DNA of 64,000 bases from Flavisolibacter nicotianae (GTDB lineage: Bacteria > Bacteroidota > Bacteroidia > Chitinophagales > Chitinophagaceae), in assembly GCF_003628535.1 (NCBI RefSeq), contig NZ_RBCI01000002.1, positions 310,001 to 374,000 of the forward strand, in the 5' to 3' direction. Below the pieces are notes generated by a model. It was given only the letters and a program-made list of their open reading frames with translations, ran no database searches and was not told the DNA's origin. This document shows, piece by piece, positions 52,392-60,563 of the stretch. Numbering within the stretch: the first letter of the stretch is position 1; every line of letters begins with the position of its first letter. Position numbers and translations under genes: made by a program.

Positions 52392-54947
52392 ATGATGCAT
52401 CTCAAGACAACGACAAGTTTTTCCACTTTCCGTAAAGCCTTTTTCCCGATCCGGCAGCAAAAAAAGGCCGGTCTCGGCTCTCTTTGCAAAAAAATATTGA
52501 CCGTGAGACGAGTTGTTCTTTTTTCCTTGCTGACATTTAATTTATATACCCTTGCACAGGCCGGAACTGCGGCGCCCCGTTTTGCTGCCGCTATCGATAT
52601 TCCTGCTGCAACCATCACGGGCCAGGTGAAGACCGCCGATGGTCGGCCGGCAGCTTTTGTAACCGTGCTAATAAAAGAAAATAAAAAACTGACCCTGACC
52701 GATGAAAACGGAAATTTTGTAATCAAAGGCCTCAAAGAAGGAACCTATACGCTTGAGATCACCATGGTCGGTGTAAAGCCGCAAATCAATACCGTCCAGA
52801 TAAAAAAGGACGAGACGCTTTCTCTTTCGTTTATGCTGGAAGAAAATGCAGGCGAATTGTCGGCCGTTGTGGTGACCTCTGGCCGTTCGCTGAACAACCG
52901 GCCCGTATCGATTGGCAAGATCACGATTCACCCAATGGACCTGCCGCAAAGCATGGCAGTGGTGGGGCAGGGGTTGATCCGCGAGCAGCAGGCGCAACGC
53001 CTGGGCGATGTGATCAAAAATGTGAACGGCGTCTATGTAACCACCACCCGCGGCGCTGTGCAGGAAAGTTTCGGGGCTCGGGGCTATGGCTTTGGCAGCA
53101 GCAACCTGTTTAAGAACGGTGCCCGCATCAACTCCGGTGTAATGCCGGAAATGAGCTCGCTGGAAAGAGTGGAAGTGCTGAAAGGCAGCTCGGCGATCCT
53201 GTTTGGTCAGGTGGCACCCGGTGGCATTCTGAACATGGTCACCAAACAACCCAAATTCGACGGCGGCGGCGAAATTTCCTTCCGTGCCGGGAGCTATGAC
53301 CTGTACAAGCCTGCATTTGATATTTACGGACCCCTGTCTTCTTCGGTTGCTTACCGGGTTAACGGAACCTACGAATCGGCCGGCAGTTTCCGGGACCAGG
53401 TCACGTCCAGCCGCGCCTATATCAATCCCTCTCTTCTCTTTAAATTAGGAGAGAATACGGAGCTGGTTACCGAAGGCGATTACCTCTTTCACCGCTTTAC
53501 GCCGGATTTTGGCATAGGCAGCCTGAATAATACAACGATTCCATCGGTGCCCCGTTCCCGTTTCATGGGCACGTCCTGGCAGTACAATAAAACAAAACAG
53601 GCAACCGCAACCGCAACACTGAAGCACCGGTTCAGCGATGCCTGGAAACTCAATGCCTCTGTCGCTTACCAGTTATACCAAAGAGATTATTATGGTGTGG
53701 AACGAATCCAGGCGGCTTCGAACGGCGACTGGACACGACCGCTGGGTAAAATTCTTTCACGCGAAGATTATTCTACCGGCCAGGCGAACCTCAATGGAAA
53801 ATTTGCTACCGGCGACTGGGAACATAACCTGCTGACCGGCGTAGATGCCGATCATTATATCACCGTAAACAACGATTTCCGTTTCCCGGCCGTTGCCGGG
53901 CTGCCCGCAGGTGGTTACGACAAGATTAATATCCTCGATCCCGAAAAATACATGCAGCGCACCGATGTGCCCGAGGCTACGCCCATCCGCAAACGAAATG
54001 CGCCGGTGGATCGGTTCGGGGTATATGCGCAGGACCTGATCAAGATTTCTTCCAAATTCAATGTGCTGGCAGGCCTTCGCTGGTCGTACGTGGCAACAAA
54101 AGGCATTGATAGCACCAACCTGCTTACCGGTGCGCAAACAATTGGGGCAAGCCGTTACGACCAGGCCTGGTCACCCCGTCTGGGACTTGTTTACAAACCG
54201 TCTGCGAACACGTCTTTCTTTGTTTCGTACGCCAACTCCTTTGTGGTGAATACGGGCCAGGATGTTGAAGGGAATCCTGTCAAACCTTCTCTGATTGATC
54301 AGTACGAAGCGGGGGTGAAGAATGAGCTATTCAACGGCCTGCTTTCGGCAAACGTGACCGTGTACCGGATCAAAAACAATAACCTGGCACAAACGGCACC
54401 ATTCCGGATCGACGGTACGCCCAACACGGACGCGGGGATTAAACAATTGACCGGCCAAACCACCAGTGATGGTGTGGAAGTGGACCTGGCGGCACACCCG
54501 GTGAAGGGGCTGGATATCCTTGCCGGCTATAGTTATAATTATATGCGCTACACCAAAACGGATACGACGGTTGGCAGTTTTAAAACCGGCGAACGCCTGG
54601 TGAACAACCCGGCACATACTGCCAACGGAAGTATATTTTACACCTTTGGCAACGGGTTGTTGAACGGGCTGAAAACCGGTGTAACAGTGGTGTACACCGG
54701 CGATCGTTTTGGTGGATGGAACACGGATGTCGTATCAACCAACCCGGTGAAATACCGGACACGCATTTTCCCGGTTGAAGGTTTCACCACGGTTGACCTT
54801 TCTGCCGGCTATACGTACAAAAAGATTTCCCTGATGGGCAAAGTGCCCAACCTCACCAATGCACTGAATTATTATGTGCACGAGAACTACAGCATCAACC
54901 CCATTCCGCCAGCCCAGTTTGTGGCTACCGTATCGTATAAATTTTAA
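52392..54947 (+). CDS. TonB-dependent siderophore receptor
   Basis: 851 residues. Signal sequence (VVLFSLLTFNLYTLAQAG), N-terminal carboxypeptidase-like domain (about 70-155: ITGQVKTADGRPAAFVTVLIKENKKLTLTDENGNFVIKGL), plug domain (PQSMAVVGQGLIREQQAQRLGDVIKNVNGVYV, RVEVLKGSSAILFGQVAPGGILNMVTKQP) and a 22-strand-type barrel ending in FVATVSYKF. This is the FhuA-like class that imports ferric siderophores across the outer membrane using TonB energy. The start is an ATGATG pair and the N-terminus before the signal is about 30 residues longer than usual; a later start is possible. No siderophore enzymes are adjacent. Confidence 0.93.
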   Translation: MMHLKTTTSFSTFRKAFFPIRQQKKAGLGSLCKKILTVRRVVLFSLLTFNLYTLAQAGTAAPRFAAAIDIPAATITGQVKTADGRPAAFVTVLIKENKKLTLTDENGNFVIKGLKEGTYTLEITMVGVKPQINTVQIKKDETLSLSFMLEENAGELSAVVVTSGRSLNNRPVSIGKITIHPMDLPQSMAVVGQGLIREQQAQRLGDVIKNVNGVYVTTTRGAVQESFGARGYGFGSSNLFKNGARINSGVMPEMSSLERVEVLKGSSAILFGQVAPGGILNMVTKQPKFDGGGEISFRAGSYDLYKPAFDIYGPLSSSVAYRVNGTYESAGSFRDQVTSSRAYINPSLLFKLGENTELVTEGDYLFHRFTPDFGIGSLNNTTIPSVPRSRFMGTSWQYNKTKQATATATLKHRFSDAWKLNASVAYQLYQRDYYGVERIQAASNGDWTRPLGKILSREDYSTGQANLNGKFATGDWEHNLLTGVDADHYITVNNDFRFPAVAGLPAGGYDKINILDPEKYMQRTDVPEATPIRKRNAPVDRFGVYAQDLIKISSKFNVLAGLRWSYVATKGIDSTNLLTGAQTIGASRYDQAWSPRLGLVYKPSANTSFFVSYANSFVVNTGQDVEGNPVKPSLIDQYEAGVKNELFNGLLSANVTVYRIKNNNLAQTAPFRIDGTPNTDAGIKQLTGQTTSDGVEVDLAAHPVKGLDILAGYSYNYMRYTKTDTTVGSFKTGERLVNNPAHTANGSIFYTFGNGLLNGLKTGVTVVYTGDRFGGWNTDVVSTNPVKYRTRIFPVEGFTTVDLSAGYTYKKISLMGKVPNLTNALNYYVHENYSINPIPPAQFVATVSYKF

Positions 54948-54964
54948 GGAAATTATTTTTGAAA

Positions 54965-55006
54965 AGGCAAGACCCCGGAGGTTTTAAAATCCTCCGGGGT
55001 CTTTTG
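54965..55006. terminator. strong terminator after siderophore receptor
   Basis: A perfect 13-bp stem AAGACCCCGGAGG / CCTCCGGGGTCTT with a 9-nt loop and TTTT after it. Confidence 0.92.
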
Positions 55007-55097
55007 CGCTGCGGAAAAAGATTGGTAAAAAGATGTTTGAGCAGGCAGCGGAAAGCATGAACAGGTGTAGGGAATGAGAACGTTTTCGTTGACGCGT

Positions 55098-55130
55098 AAG
55101 AGGCGCTTTATAAAAGGCGCCTCTTGTTGT
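55098..55130 (+). terminator. possible second terminator
   Basis: AAGAGGCGC/GCGCCTCTT, a perfect 9-bp stem with a 10-nt loop. The T tract is weak (GTTGTTTG), so it may instead be a leader structure of the exonuclease gene. Confidence 0.5.
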
Positions 55131-55263
55131 TTGAAAGCGTTTGGCACGAAGCATGCACAGTGTATTGTTCTTTTGGAAAAACGATTTGCCCTGCCAATTT
55201 TCCTGTCCTGATTGTGCCATTTATTCAATTCGGGCCGTTGCGGATTATTCTGTTCAGGAAGAC

Positions 55264-55271
55264 TATTTTTG
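55264..55271 (+). promoter_or_regulatory. -7 box giving leaderless exonuclease III mRNA
   Basis: TATTTTTG, 5 nt before the ATG at 55277. TTG at 55238-55240 has a 23-nt spacer. Confidence 0.55.
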
Positions 55272-55276
55272 ACGCC

Positions 55277-56062
55277 ATGAAAATCATCAGCTACAATGTC
55301 AACGGCATTCGTGCAGCCATGAAGAAAGGCTTCGTGGAATGGCTGCAAACCCATCCCGCCGATGTGATCTGCATACAGGAAAACAAGGCACAGCAAAGTG
55401 ATGTGGACGCCAAACTGTTCAATGATCTCGGCTACCACGATCACTGGTTTTGTGCGCAGAAAAAGGGCTACAGCGGTGTGACTGTTTTTTCTAAAATTCA
55501 TCCGGACAATGTGCAATGCGGAACAGGCCACCAGGTAAGTGATGACGAAGGCCGGGTGATTCAACTGGATTTTGGAAAGGTGAAATTGATCAACGCCTAT
55601 TTCCCGTCCGGTACCTCCGGCGACGAGCGGCAGACCTACAAATACCAGTGGCTGGATGAATTTTACGATTATGTGCAGGTGCTGCGGGAAAAGAACCCGT
55701 ACATTATTCTTTGCGGCGATTACAATATTGCCCACAAGGAAATCGATATTCACAATCCGGCAGGAAACAAAAACACCTCCGGCTTTCTGCCCGCCGAAAG
55801 AGCCTGGATGGATAAGTTTTACAGCAATGGCTGGGTGGATGTGTTTCGCCATTTCAGGCCGGAGCCGCACCGTTATTCGTGGTGGAGCCAGCGTTTTCCC
55901 AAAGTGCGCCTGGAAAACAAAGGATGGCGTATCGACTATATTTCTGCAACGGAAAAATTAAAGCCCTTCTTAAAAGATGCGGAGATTTATCCCGATGTGA
56001 AGCACAGCGATCACTGTCCCGTGTATGCGGATATCGACGTGGAAAAAATCAACGAAAAATAA
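55277..56062 (+). CDS. xth: exodeoxyribonuclease III
   Basis: 261 residues of the Xth/APE1 group: MKIISYNVNGIRAAMKKGF (metal Asn), CIQENKAQ (metal Glu), LINAYFPSG, ILCGDYNIAHKEIDI (catalytic Asp-Asn), FLPAERAWMD, YSWWSQRF and the closing KHSDHCPVYADI (Asp-His). An AP endonuclease/3' exonuclease for base-excision repair. ATG 55277 is the family start; the frame extends upstream without support. It is followed by the DUF4286 gene after 5 nt. Confidence 0.95.
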   Translation: MKIISYNVNGIRAAMKKGFVEWLQTHPADVICIQENKAQQSDVDAKLFNDLGYHDHWFCAQKKGYSGVTVFSKIHPDNVQCGTGHQVSDDEGRVIQLDFGKVKLINAYFPSGTSGDERQTYKYQWLDEFYDYVQVLREKNPYIILCGDYNIAHKEIDIHNPAGNKNTSGFLPAERAWMDKFYSNGWVDVFRHFRPEPHRYSWWSQRFPKVRLENKGWRIDYISATEKLKPFLKDAEIYPDVKHSDHCPVYADIDVEKINEK

Positions 56063-56067
56063 CCGTG

Positions 56068-56382
56068 ATGTCAGAAGCGATCATCTATAATGTAACGGTG
56101 AAAGTGGACGCCTCTATTGCCGATGCCTGGCTGCAGTGGCTGAAGGACGAACACATTCCGCAAATGTTGCAAACCGGCTGTTTTACCGGCGCCAAAATCG
56201 TTCGCCTGCTGGAGGTAGACGAAAGCGAAGGACCGACGTACGCCATTCAATACAGCGCCGAAACCAAAGCCGATTATAACCGGTACATTACGATGCATTC
56301 GGCGGGCATGCAGCAAAAGTCGTACGGCAAATGGGGCGATCGTTTCATTGCGTTCCGAAGCGTCATGCAAGTGGTCGGCTAA
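56068..56382 (+). CDS. DUF4286 family protein
   Basis: 104 residues: MSEAIIYNVTVKVDASIADAWLQWLKDEHIPQMLQTGCFTGAKIVRLLEVDESEGPTYAIQY. A ferredoxin-like alpha-beta fold of the dimeric alpha-beta barrel type common in Bacteroidota, function unknown. It starts 5 nt after the exonuclease stop, so it is co-transcribed; the frame extends upstream only as a shadow inside that gene. Confidence 0.9.
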   Translation: MSEAIIYNVTVKVDASIADAWLQWLKDEHIPQMLQTGCFTGAKIVRLLEVDESEGPTYAIQYSAETKADYNRYITMHSAGMQQKSYGKWGDRFIAFRSVMQVVG

Positions 56383-56632
56383 GATTCTGCGTCCGAAATG
56401 CAATTCGCAAGCCTTGTCGAATCATACATTCTCTACCTGTATTGGATTAAATCGTGTGCCGGATGTGGACGGTGGTGTTTTGTGCGTGGTCTCGTGAAAC
56501 GCTGATGCAGCAAGGCTTTGCGCCGATGTGCGTAAAAGCCGAAACGTACTTATGCGCAGGTCATTCGGCTGAAACCCTTAACCACGGCGGCTTACAGCCT
56601 GCGATGCTTTTTGAAAAAAGGACGAAAATTAT
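56383..56632. other. 250-nt gap, nothing convincing
   Basis: An open frame at 56454-56657 (67 residues, Cys/Met-rich) has no homologous look, runs into the HU promoter and is not called. Confidence 0.5.
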
Positions 56633-56662
56633 TTTGTTGCTATGGAAAACCGTCTAAATTTG
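56633..56662 (+). promoter_or_regulatory. HU gene promoter
   Basis: TTTG (56633-56636), an 18-nt spacer and TAAATTTG (56655-56662), an exact -7 box. The leader is about 25 nt and AT-rich before the ATG at 56694. Confidence 0.8.
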
Positions 56663-56693
56663 TTCCATTCAATTTTGAATTAAAAAAATAACT

Positions 56694-56963
56694 ATGAACA
56701 AAGCTGAACTGATCGCGAAGATTGCCGAAGATGCTGGCATCACCAAAACACAAGCCAACACTGCCCTGGATTCTTTTGTGGAAGCTGTAACCAAAACCCT
56801 GAAAGGTGGTGGTAAAGTAACCCTGGTGGGTTTCGGAACATTCTCTGTTTCGAAGCGTGCTGCCCGCAACGGCCGCAACCCCCAAACAGGTGAGGTAATC
56901 AAGATCAAAGCTCGCAAAGTTGCCCGCTTTAAAGCTGGTAAAGAGCTTTCTGCCAAGTTGTAA
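56694..56963 (+). CDS. hup: HU-family DNA-binding protein
   Basis: 89 residues: [89 protein letters not shown]. The DNA-intercalating Pro is in RNPQTGE and the arm is basic. A nucleoid protein, canonical in length. It has its own promoter and terminator. Confidence 0.97.
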   Translation: MNKAELIAKIAEDAGITKTQANTALDSFVEAVTKTLKGGGKVTLVGFGTFSVSKRAARNGRNPQTGEVIKIKARKVARFKAGKELSAKL

Positions 56964-56982
56964 CCAACTGCAAAACCGTATT

Positions 56983-57014
56983 AAAAGTCCCGCATTTTTT
57001 GCGGGACTTTTTTA
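56983..57014 (+). terminator. terminator after HU gene
   Basis: AAAAGTCCCGC/GCGGGACTTTT with loop ATTTTTT and a long T run. Same stem as at 29293 and 41960. Confidence 0.92.
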
Positions 57015-57078
57015 TTTTCTCCGCCATGGCCTTGGCTGCGGCCATTTTTTTCCGACATTTGCCACCTAAAATTTTGAT

Positions 57079-57207
57079 ATGGGAAGAGGTGATAAAAAAA
57101 CCAAAAAAGGAAAAACCTTCAAAGGTTCTTTCGGCAAGTGGAGACCGGCAAGCAAAAAGAAAATTTCTGCAACCGCTCCGCAAGTGAAGAAAGCAACAGA
57201 GGAATAA
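57079..57207 (+). CDS. 30S ribosomal protein THX (bTHX)
   Basis: 42 residues. It begins MGRGDKKTKKGKTFKGSFGK, then WRPASKKK and an Ala/Lys tail ending ATEE. The MGxGDKKTxKGK start and basic content are those of the Bacteroidota THX/S31-like small-subunit protein, which fills a cavity in the 30S head. The C-terminal 15 residues are longer than the Thermus protein. It follows the HU terminator by about 65 nt. A heptamer repeat starts at its stop codon. Confidence 0.85.
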   Translation: MGRGDKKTKKGKTFKGSFGKWRPASKKKISATAPQVKKATEE

Positions 57208-57282
57208 GCAATTTGCAATAGGCAATTGGTAAAGTGTTTACAGAAAGATCATGGCCAATTGTCTATTGCCTATTCCTCATTG
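57206..57282. repeat. inverted heptamer-periodic repeat between THX and pdxH
   Basis: Left: AAGCAAT, TTGCAAT, AGGCAAT (57206-57226), exact period 7, starting in the THX stop codon. Right: ATTG/ATTC at 57258, 57265, 57272 and 57279, exact period 7. The two arms are inverted copies (GAGGAATAAGCAATTTGCAA and GAGGAATAGGCAATAGACAA on opposite strands). Confidence 0.85.
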
Positions 57283-57286
57283 TACA

Positions 57287-57931
57287 CTACGGTGCCAACC
57301 GCTCAATCTTCCAGGCGCCATTTTCTTCCATCGTATACTGTATCCTGTCGTGCAGGCGGCTGTAACGGCCCTGCCAGAATTCGATCATCACAGGCTTTAC
57401 CATGTATCCGCCCCAGTGTGGTGGACGCGGTACGTCTTCATTGCTGAATTCCGCTTTTCTTTCGTCAAATTTTTGTTCCAGCCATTCCCGGTTCTCGATC
57501 ACCTGGCTCTGTGGCGAAGCCCACGCACCAATGCGGCTGCCGATCGGACGCGACTGGAAATAGGCATCGCTTTCGGCCGCCGGTAATTTGGAAACAAGGC
57601 CCATGATCCGTACCTGCCGTTCCAGTTCCTTCCAAAAAAACACGAGGCTTGCTTTGGGGTTTTCGTCTAATTGAGTCCCTTTAAAACTTTGGTAGTTGGT
57701 GAAAAAAACAAACCCGTTTTCATCAAATCCTTTGAGCAAGACAATCCGGGCCGAAGGAAGTCCATCGGCCGATGCCGTGGCAAGAATCATGGCGTTCGGC
57801 TCCGGCACTTCGGCGGCAAGGACCTGCGTCCACCACCGTTGAAATTGTTGAATGGGATCGGCCGCAATATCTTTTTCCAACAGGGTTTCCGATGCGTATT
57901 CTTTTCGGATATCAGCAATGGCTTTGTTCAT
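57287..57931 (-). CDS. pdxH: pyridoxamine 5'-phosphate oxidase
   Basis: 214 residues with the FMN-binding split barrel: MNKAIADIRKEYASETL, PNAMILATASADGLPSARIVLLKGFDENGFVFFTNYQS, FWKELERQVRIMG, SRPIGSRIGAWASPQS and the C-terminal PPHWGGYMVKPVMIEFWQG, RLHDRI and IERLAP. It makes pyridoxal 5'-phosphate from PNP/PMP. ATG 57931 gives the family start; ATG 57949 adds six residues. It is convergent with THX. Confidence 0.96.
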   Translation of the reverse strand: MNKAIADIRKEYASETLLEKDIAADPIQQFQRWWTQVLAAEVPEPNAMILATASADGLPSARIVLLKGFDENGFVFFTNYQSFKGTQLDENPKASLVFFWKELERQVRIMGLVSKLPAAESDAYFQSRPIGSRIGAWASPQSQVIENREWLEQKFDERKAEFSNEDVPRPPHWGGYMVKPVMIEFWQGRYSRLHDRIQYTMEENGAWKIERLAP

Positions 57932-57994
57932 GCAGGCGAAGGTAGGCATGGGTTTGCTGCGGTCTGGGTGATTTCCCTCAGGGCTTAGGAGATA

Positions 57995-58137
57995 AGCTGT
58001 TCGAGGTTGGAAGAACTTTGTCTTTCAATTCAATCTTGGGACAGGCTGTTATGCAAAGGCATGCGGAATGGGAAAGGAAACGCCGGTATTGTGTTCAACC
58101 GCAAACCTCGAACAATGGAAACTGAACCTCGAATATT
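57995..58137. repeat. inverted heptamer-periodic repeat upstream of GH3 gene
   Basis: The right part AACCTCG, AACAATG, GAAACTG, AACCTCG, AATATTT (58104-58138) has exact period 7. The left part (57995-58037) contains the inverted counterpart TGTTCGAGGTT, 11 identical bases to the complement of the right arm. It fills the 234-nt divergent gap between pdxH and the GH3 gene. Confidence 0.75.
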
Positions 58138-58165
58138 TCTCCGCTTTTCCCGTTAACTTGCCCCG

Positions 58166-59689
58166 GTGAAACTGTTTTCCCCGGCCATATCGCGACTTGC
58201 CCGCCTACGCCTCTGGTCCATCGAACAATGGATGGCCGAACCGGCAAAGGCACAATATGCCGTGTGGCAGGATCTGCTGGCTGCGGGGCAATACACGGAA
58301 TTTGGCCGTAACCACGGCTTTTCCCACATACAATCGCTGGCCGATTATAAAACCGCGATACCCTTGCAGCGCTACGAAGACCTCAAACCCTTTATCGACC
58401 GCATGATGAAAGGAGAGGAAAATGTGCTCTGGAACACACCCATTTCCTGGTTTGCCAAAAGCAGCGGCACCACCAGCGAAAGGAGCAAATTTATTCCTGT
58501 CAGCGAAGAGAGTTTGCAGGACAATCATTACAAAGCCTCGAAGGACGTGTTGTCGCTTTATTATATCTCGCATCCCGAAAGTGACCTGCTCACCGGCAAG
58601 GGGCTGGTGATTGGCGGCAGTCACCAGATCAATCAATTCAACCAGGATATTCAATATGGCGACCTGAGTGCCGTCATCCTGCAGAATTCTCCGTTCTGGA
58701 GCAACTGGATCCGCACGCCGGACCTGGCGATTGCGCTGATGGACGAATGGGAAGAAAAACTTGAAAAGCTGGCTCAAAGCACCATCAGCGAAAATGTGAC
58801 GTCAATGGCGGGTGTGCCTACCTGGCTGATCGTTTTATTGAAGCGCATTTTGGAGATCACCGGCAAAGAAACCATTAAGCAGGTGTGGCCGGCGCTGGAA
58901 CTGTACATGCATGGCGGCGTGAGCTTTGTGCCTTACCGGCAACAGTTTGAAAAGCTGATTGGAGCACCAATCAACTACATGGAAATGTACAATGCGTCGG
59001 AAGGTTTCTTCGCGGCGCAGGACGACCTGACGCAGGAAGGCATGCTGCTGCTTTGCGACCACGGAATTTTTTACGAGTTCATGCCGGCATCCGAATGGGA
59101 CAGCGCCCATCCGCGGACCATTCAACTGGATGAAGTAGAGCTTGGGAAAAATTATGCGCCGGTCATTACCACCAACGGCGGCCTGTGGCGCTACCTTTTG
59201 GGCGACACCATTCAGTTTACTTCTTTACATCCTTTCCGCATCAAGGTTTCCGGCCGGATCAAGCATTATATCAATGCCTTTGGCGAGGAAGTCATCGTTG
59301 ATAATACCGACAAGGCGCTGGCGCTGGCCTGCGAACGAACCGGGGCCGCCGTTTCCGATTATACGGCAGCACCCATTTACTTTTCCGAAGCCGGCAACGG
59401 CGCACATGAATGGCTGCTGGAGTTCGACCGCGAGCCGCAAAGCTTGGTGCAGTTTGTTGCCGAACTGGATGCGGCGCTTCAGCAAATCAACAGCGATTAC
59501 GAAGCCAAGCGGTACAAAGACATTGCCCTCCGGATGCCGGAAGCGACCGTACTTCCAAAGGGAAGTTTTGCAGCCTGGCTGGGCAGCAAAGGCAAACTGG
59601 GCGGCCAGCACAAAGTGCCACGGTTAAACAATGACCGTACCGTACTGGAAGAAATCAAAGCGTTTGCTGCGGCTTCCATTCCGAAATAA
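58166..59689 (+). CDS. GH3-family acyl-adenylating protein
   Basis: 507 residues of the GH3 auxin-responsive promoter family: ISWFAKSSGTTSERSKFIPVS (P-loop), PALELYMHGGVSFVPYRQQFEKLIG, MEMYNASEGFFAAQD and LGDTIQFTSLHPFRIKVSGRIKHYINAFGEEVIVDNTDKAL, then a C-terminal domain. The plant members make acyl-amino acid amides via acyl-AMP; Bacteroidota members are of unknown role. The start is GTG 58166, with a weak -7-like TTAACTTG 5 nt before it. fabG follows after 55 nt. Confidence 0.9.
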   Translation: MKLFSPAISRLARLRLWSIEQWMAEPAKAQYAVWQDLLAAGQYTEFGRNHGFSHIQSLADYKTAIPLQRYEDLKPFIDRMMKGEENVLWNTPISWFAKSSGTTSERSKFIPVSEESLQDNHYKASKDVLSLYYISHPESDLLTGKGLVIGGSHQINQFNQDIQYGDLSAVILQNSPFWSNWIRTPDLAIALMDEWEEKLEKLAQSTISENVTSMAGVPTWLIVLLKRILEITGKETIKQVWPALELYMHGGVSFVPYRQQFEKLIGAPINYMEMYNASEGFFAAQDDLTQEGMLLLCDHGIFYEFMPASEWDSAHPRTIQLDEVELGKNYAPVITTNGGLWRYLLGDTIQFTSLHPFRIKVSGRIKHYINAFGEEVIVDNTDKALALACERTGAAVSDYTAAPIYFSEAGNGAHEWLLEFDREPQSLVQFVAELDAALQQINSDYEAKRYKDIALRMPEATVLPKGSFAAWLGSKGKLGGQHKVPRLNNDRTVLEEIKAFAAASIPK

Positions 59690-59744
59690 TCTGCACAGCA
59701 TCAAACAGCAATCCTTTACTTTGCCGGACTAAAAATCAACCGAT

Positions 59745-60500
59745 ATGAGACTTCTGGAAAACAAAGTTGTGATTGTGACCGGCGCTGCTCGCGGCATTGG
59801 TGAAGGCGTTGCCCTGAAGATGGCCGAACATGGAGCGCATGTGGCCTTTACCTATGTTAGCGAAAGCAGTGCGGAAAAAGCAAAAGCACTGGAAGAAAAA
59901 CTGGTATCACTCGGTATAAAAGCAAAGGCCTACCGGAGCAATGCAGGTGAGTTTTCAGAATGCGAAAGCTTTGTGTCGGACGTGGTGAAAGAGTTTGGTT
60001 CGGTGGATGTCTGTGTCAATAACGCCGGTATCTCCAAAGACAACCTGTTGCTGCGTATGACGCCGGAGCAGTGGGATGACGTGATGAACATTAACCTGAA
60101 AAGCGTTTTTAACATGACCAAGCTGGTTATCCGTCCCATGATGAAGGCAAAAAGCGGCAGTATCATCAACATGAGTTCCGTGATCGGGCTTATGGGCAAC
60201 GCAGGCCAGGGCAGCTATGCGGCTTCGAAAGCCGGTATTATTGGATTTACCAAATCGGTAGCCAAGGAACTCGGAAGCCGTAACATCCGCTGCAATGCCA
60301 TTGCGCCGGGTTTTGTGGAAACCGATATGACTTCTTACCTGAAAGAAGGCGAACAGGCCGAAAAATACAAAGCCGGAATTCCCCTCGGCAAATTTGCTAC
60401 GACGGAAGACATCGCCAATGCCACCCTATTCCTGGCCTCGGACCTGAGCGGTTATATTACCGGTCAGGTGCTAAGTGTCGATGGCGGACTGTATATGTAA
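59745..60500 (+). CDS. fabG: 3-oxoacyl-ACP reductase FabG
   Basis: 251 residues. NADP-binding TGAARGIGEGVA, NNAG in VCVNNAGISKDN, catalytic Ser in IINMSSVIG, Tyr-Lys in GSYAASKAGIIGFTKS, C-terminal SGYITGQVLSVDGGLYM. It reduces 3-oxoacyl-ACP in type II fatty-acid synthesis. The Asn of the tetrad is in NLKSVFNM. It is separated from the EPS region by a terminator. Confidence 0.95.
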   Translation: MRLLENKVVIVTGAARGIGEGVALKMAEHGAHVAFTYVSESSAEKAKALEEKLVSLGIKAKAYRSNAGEFSECESFVSDVVKEFGSVDVCVNNAGISKDNLLLRMTPEQWDDVMNINLKSVFNMTKLVIRPMMKAKSGSIINMSSVIGLMGNAGQGSYAASKAGIIGFTKSVAKELGSRNIRCNAIAPGFVETDMTSYLKEGEQAEKYKAGIPLGKFATTEDIANATLFLASDLSGYITGQVLSVDGGLYM

Positions 60501-60510
60501 AAAAATCCCG

Positions 60511-60563
60511 GCAGGCTGCGTTTCAACGGATGATCTTCCGTACAAGCGCAGCCTGCTTTGTTT
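60511..60563 (+). terminator. terminator after fabG
   Basis: GCAGGCTGCG (60511-60520) with CGCAGCCTGC (60547-60556), perfect 10-bp stem with a 26-nt loop, followed by a T-rich tract. Confidence 0.8.

Noticed and set aside
56454-56657. 67-residue Cys/Met-rich frame upstream of HU
   Set aside because: No homologous features and overlaps the HU promoter.
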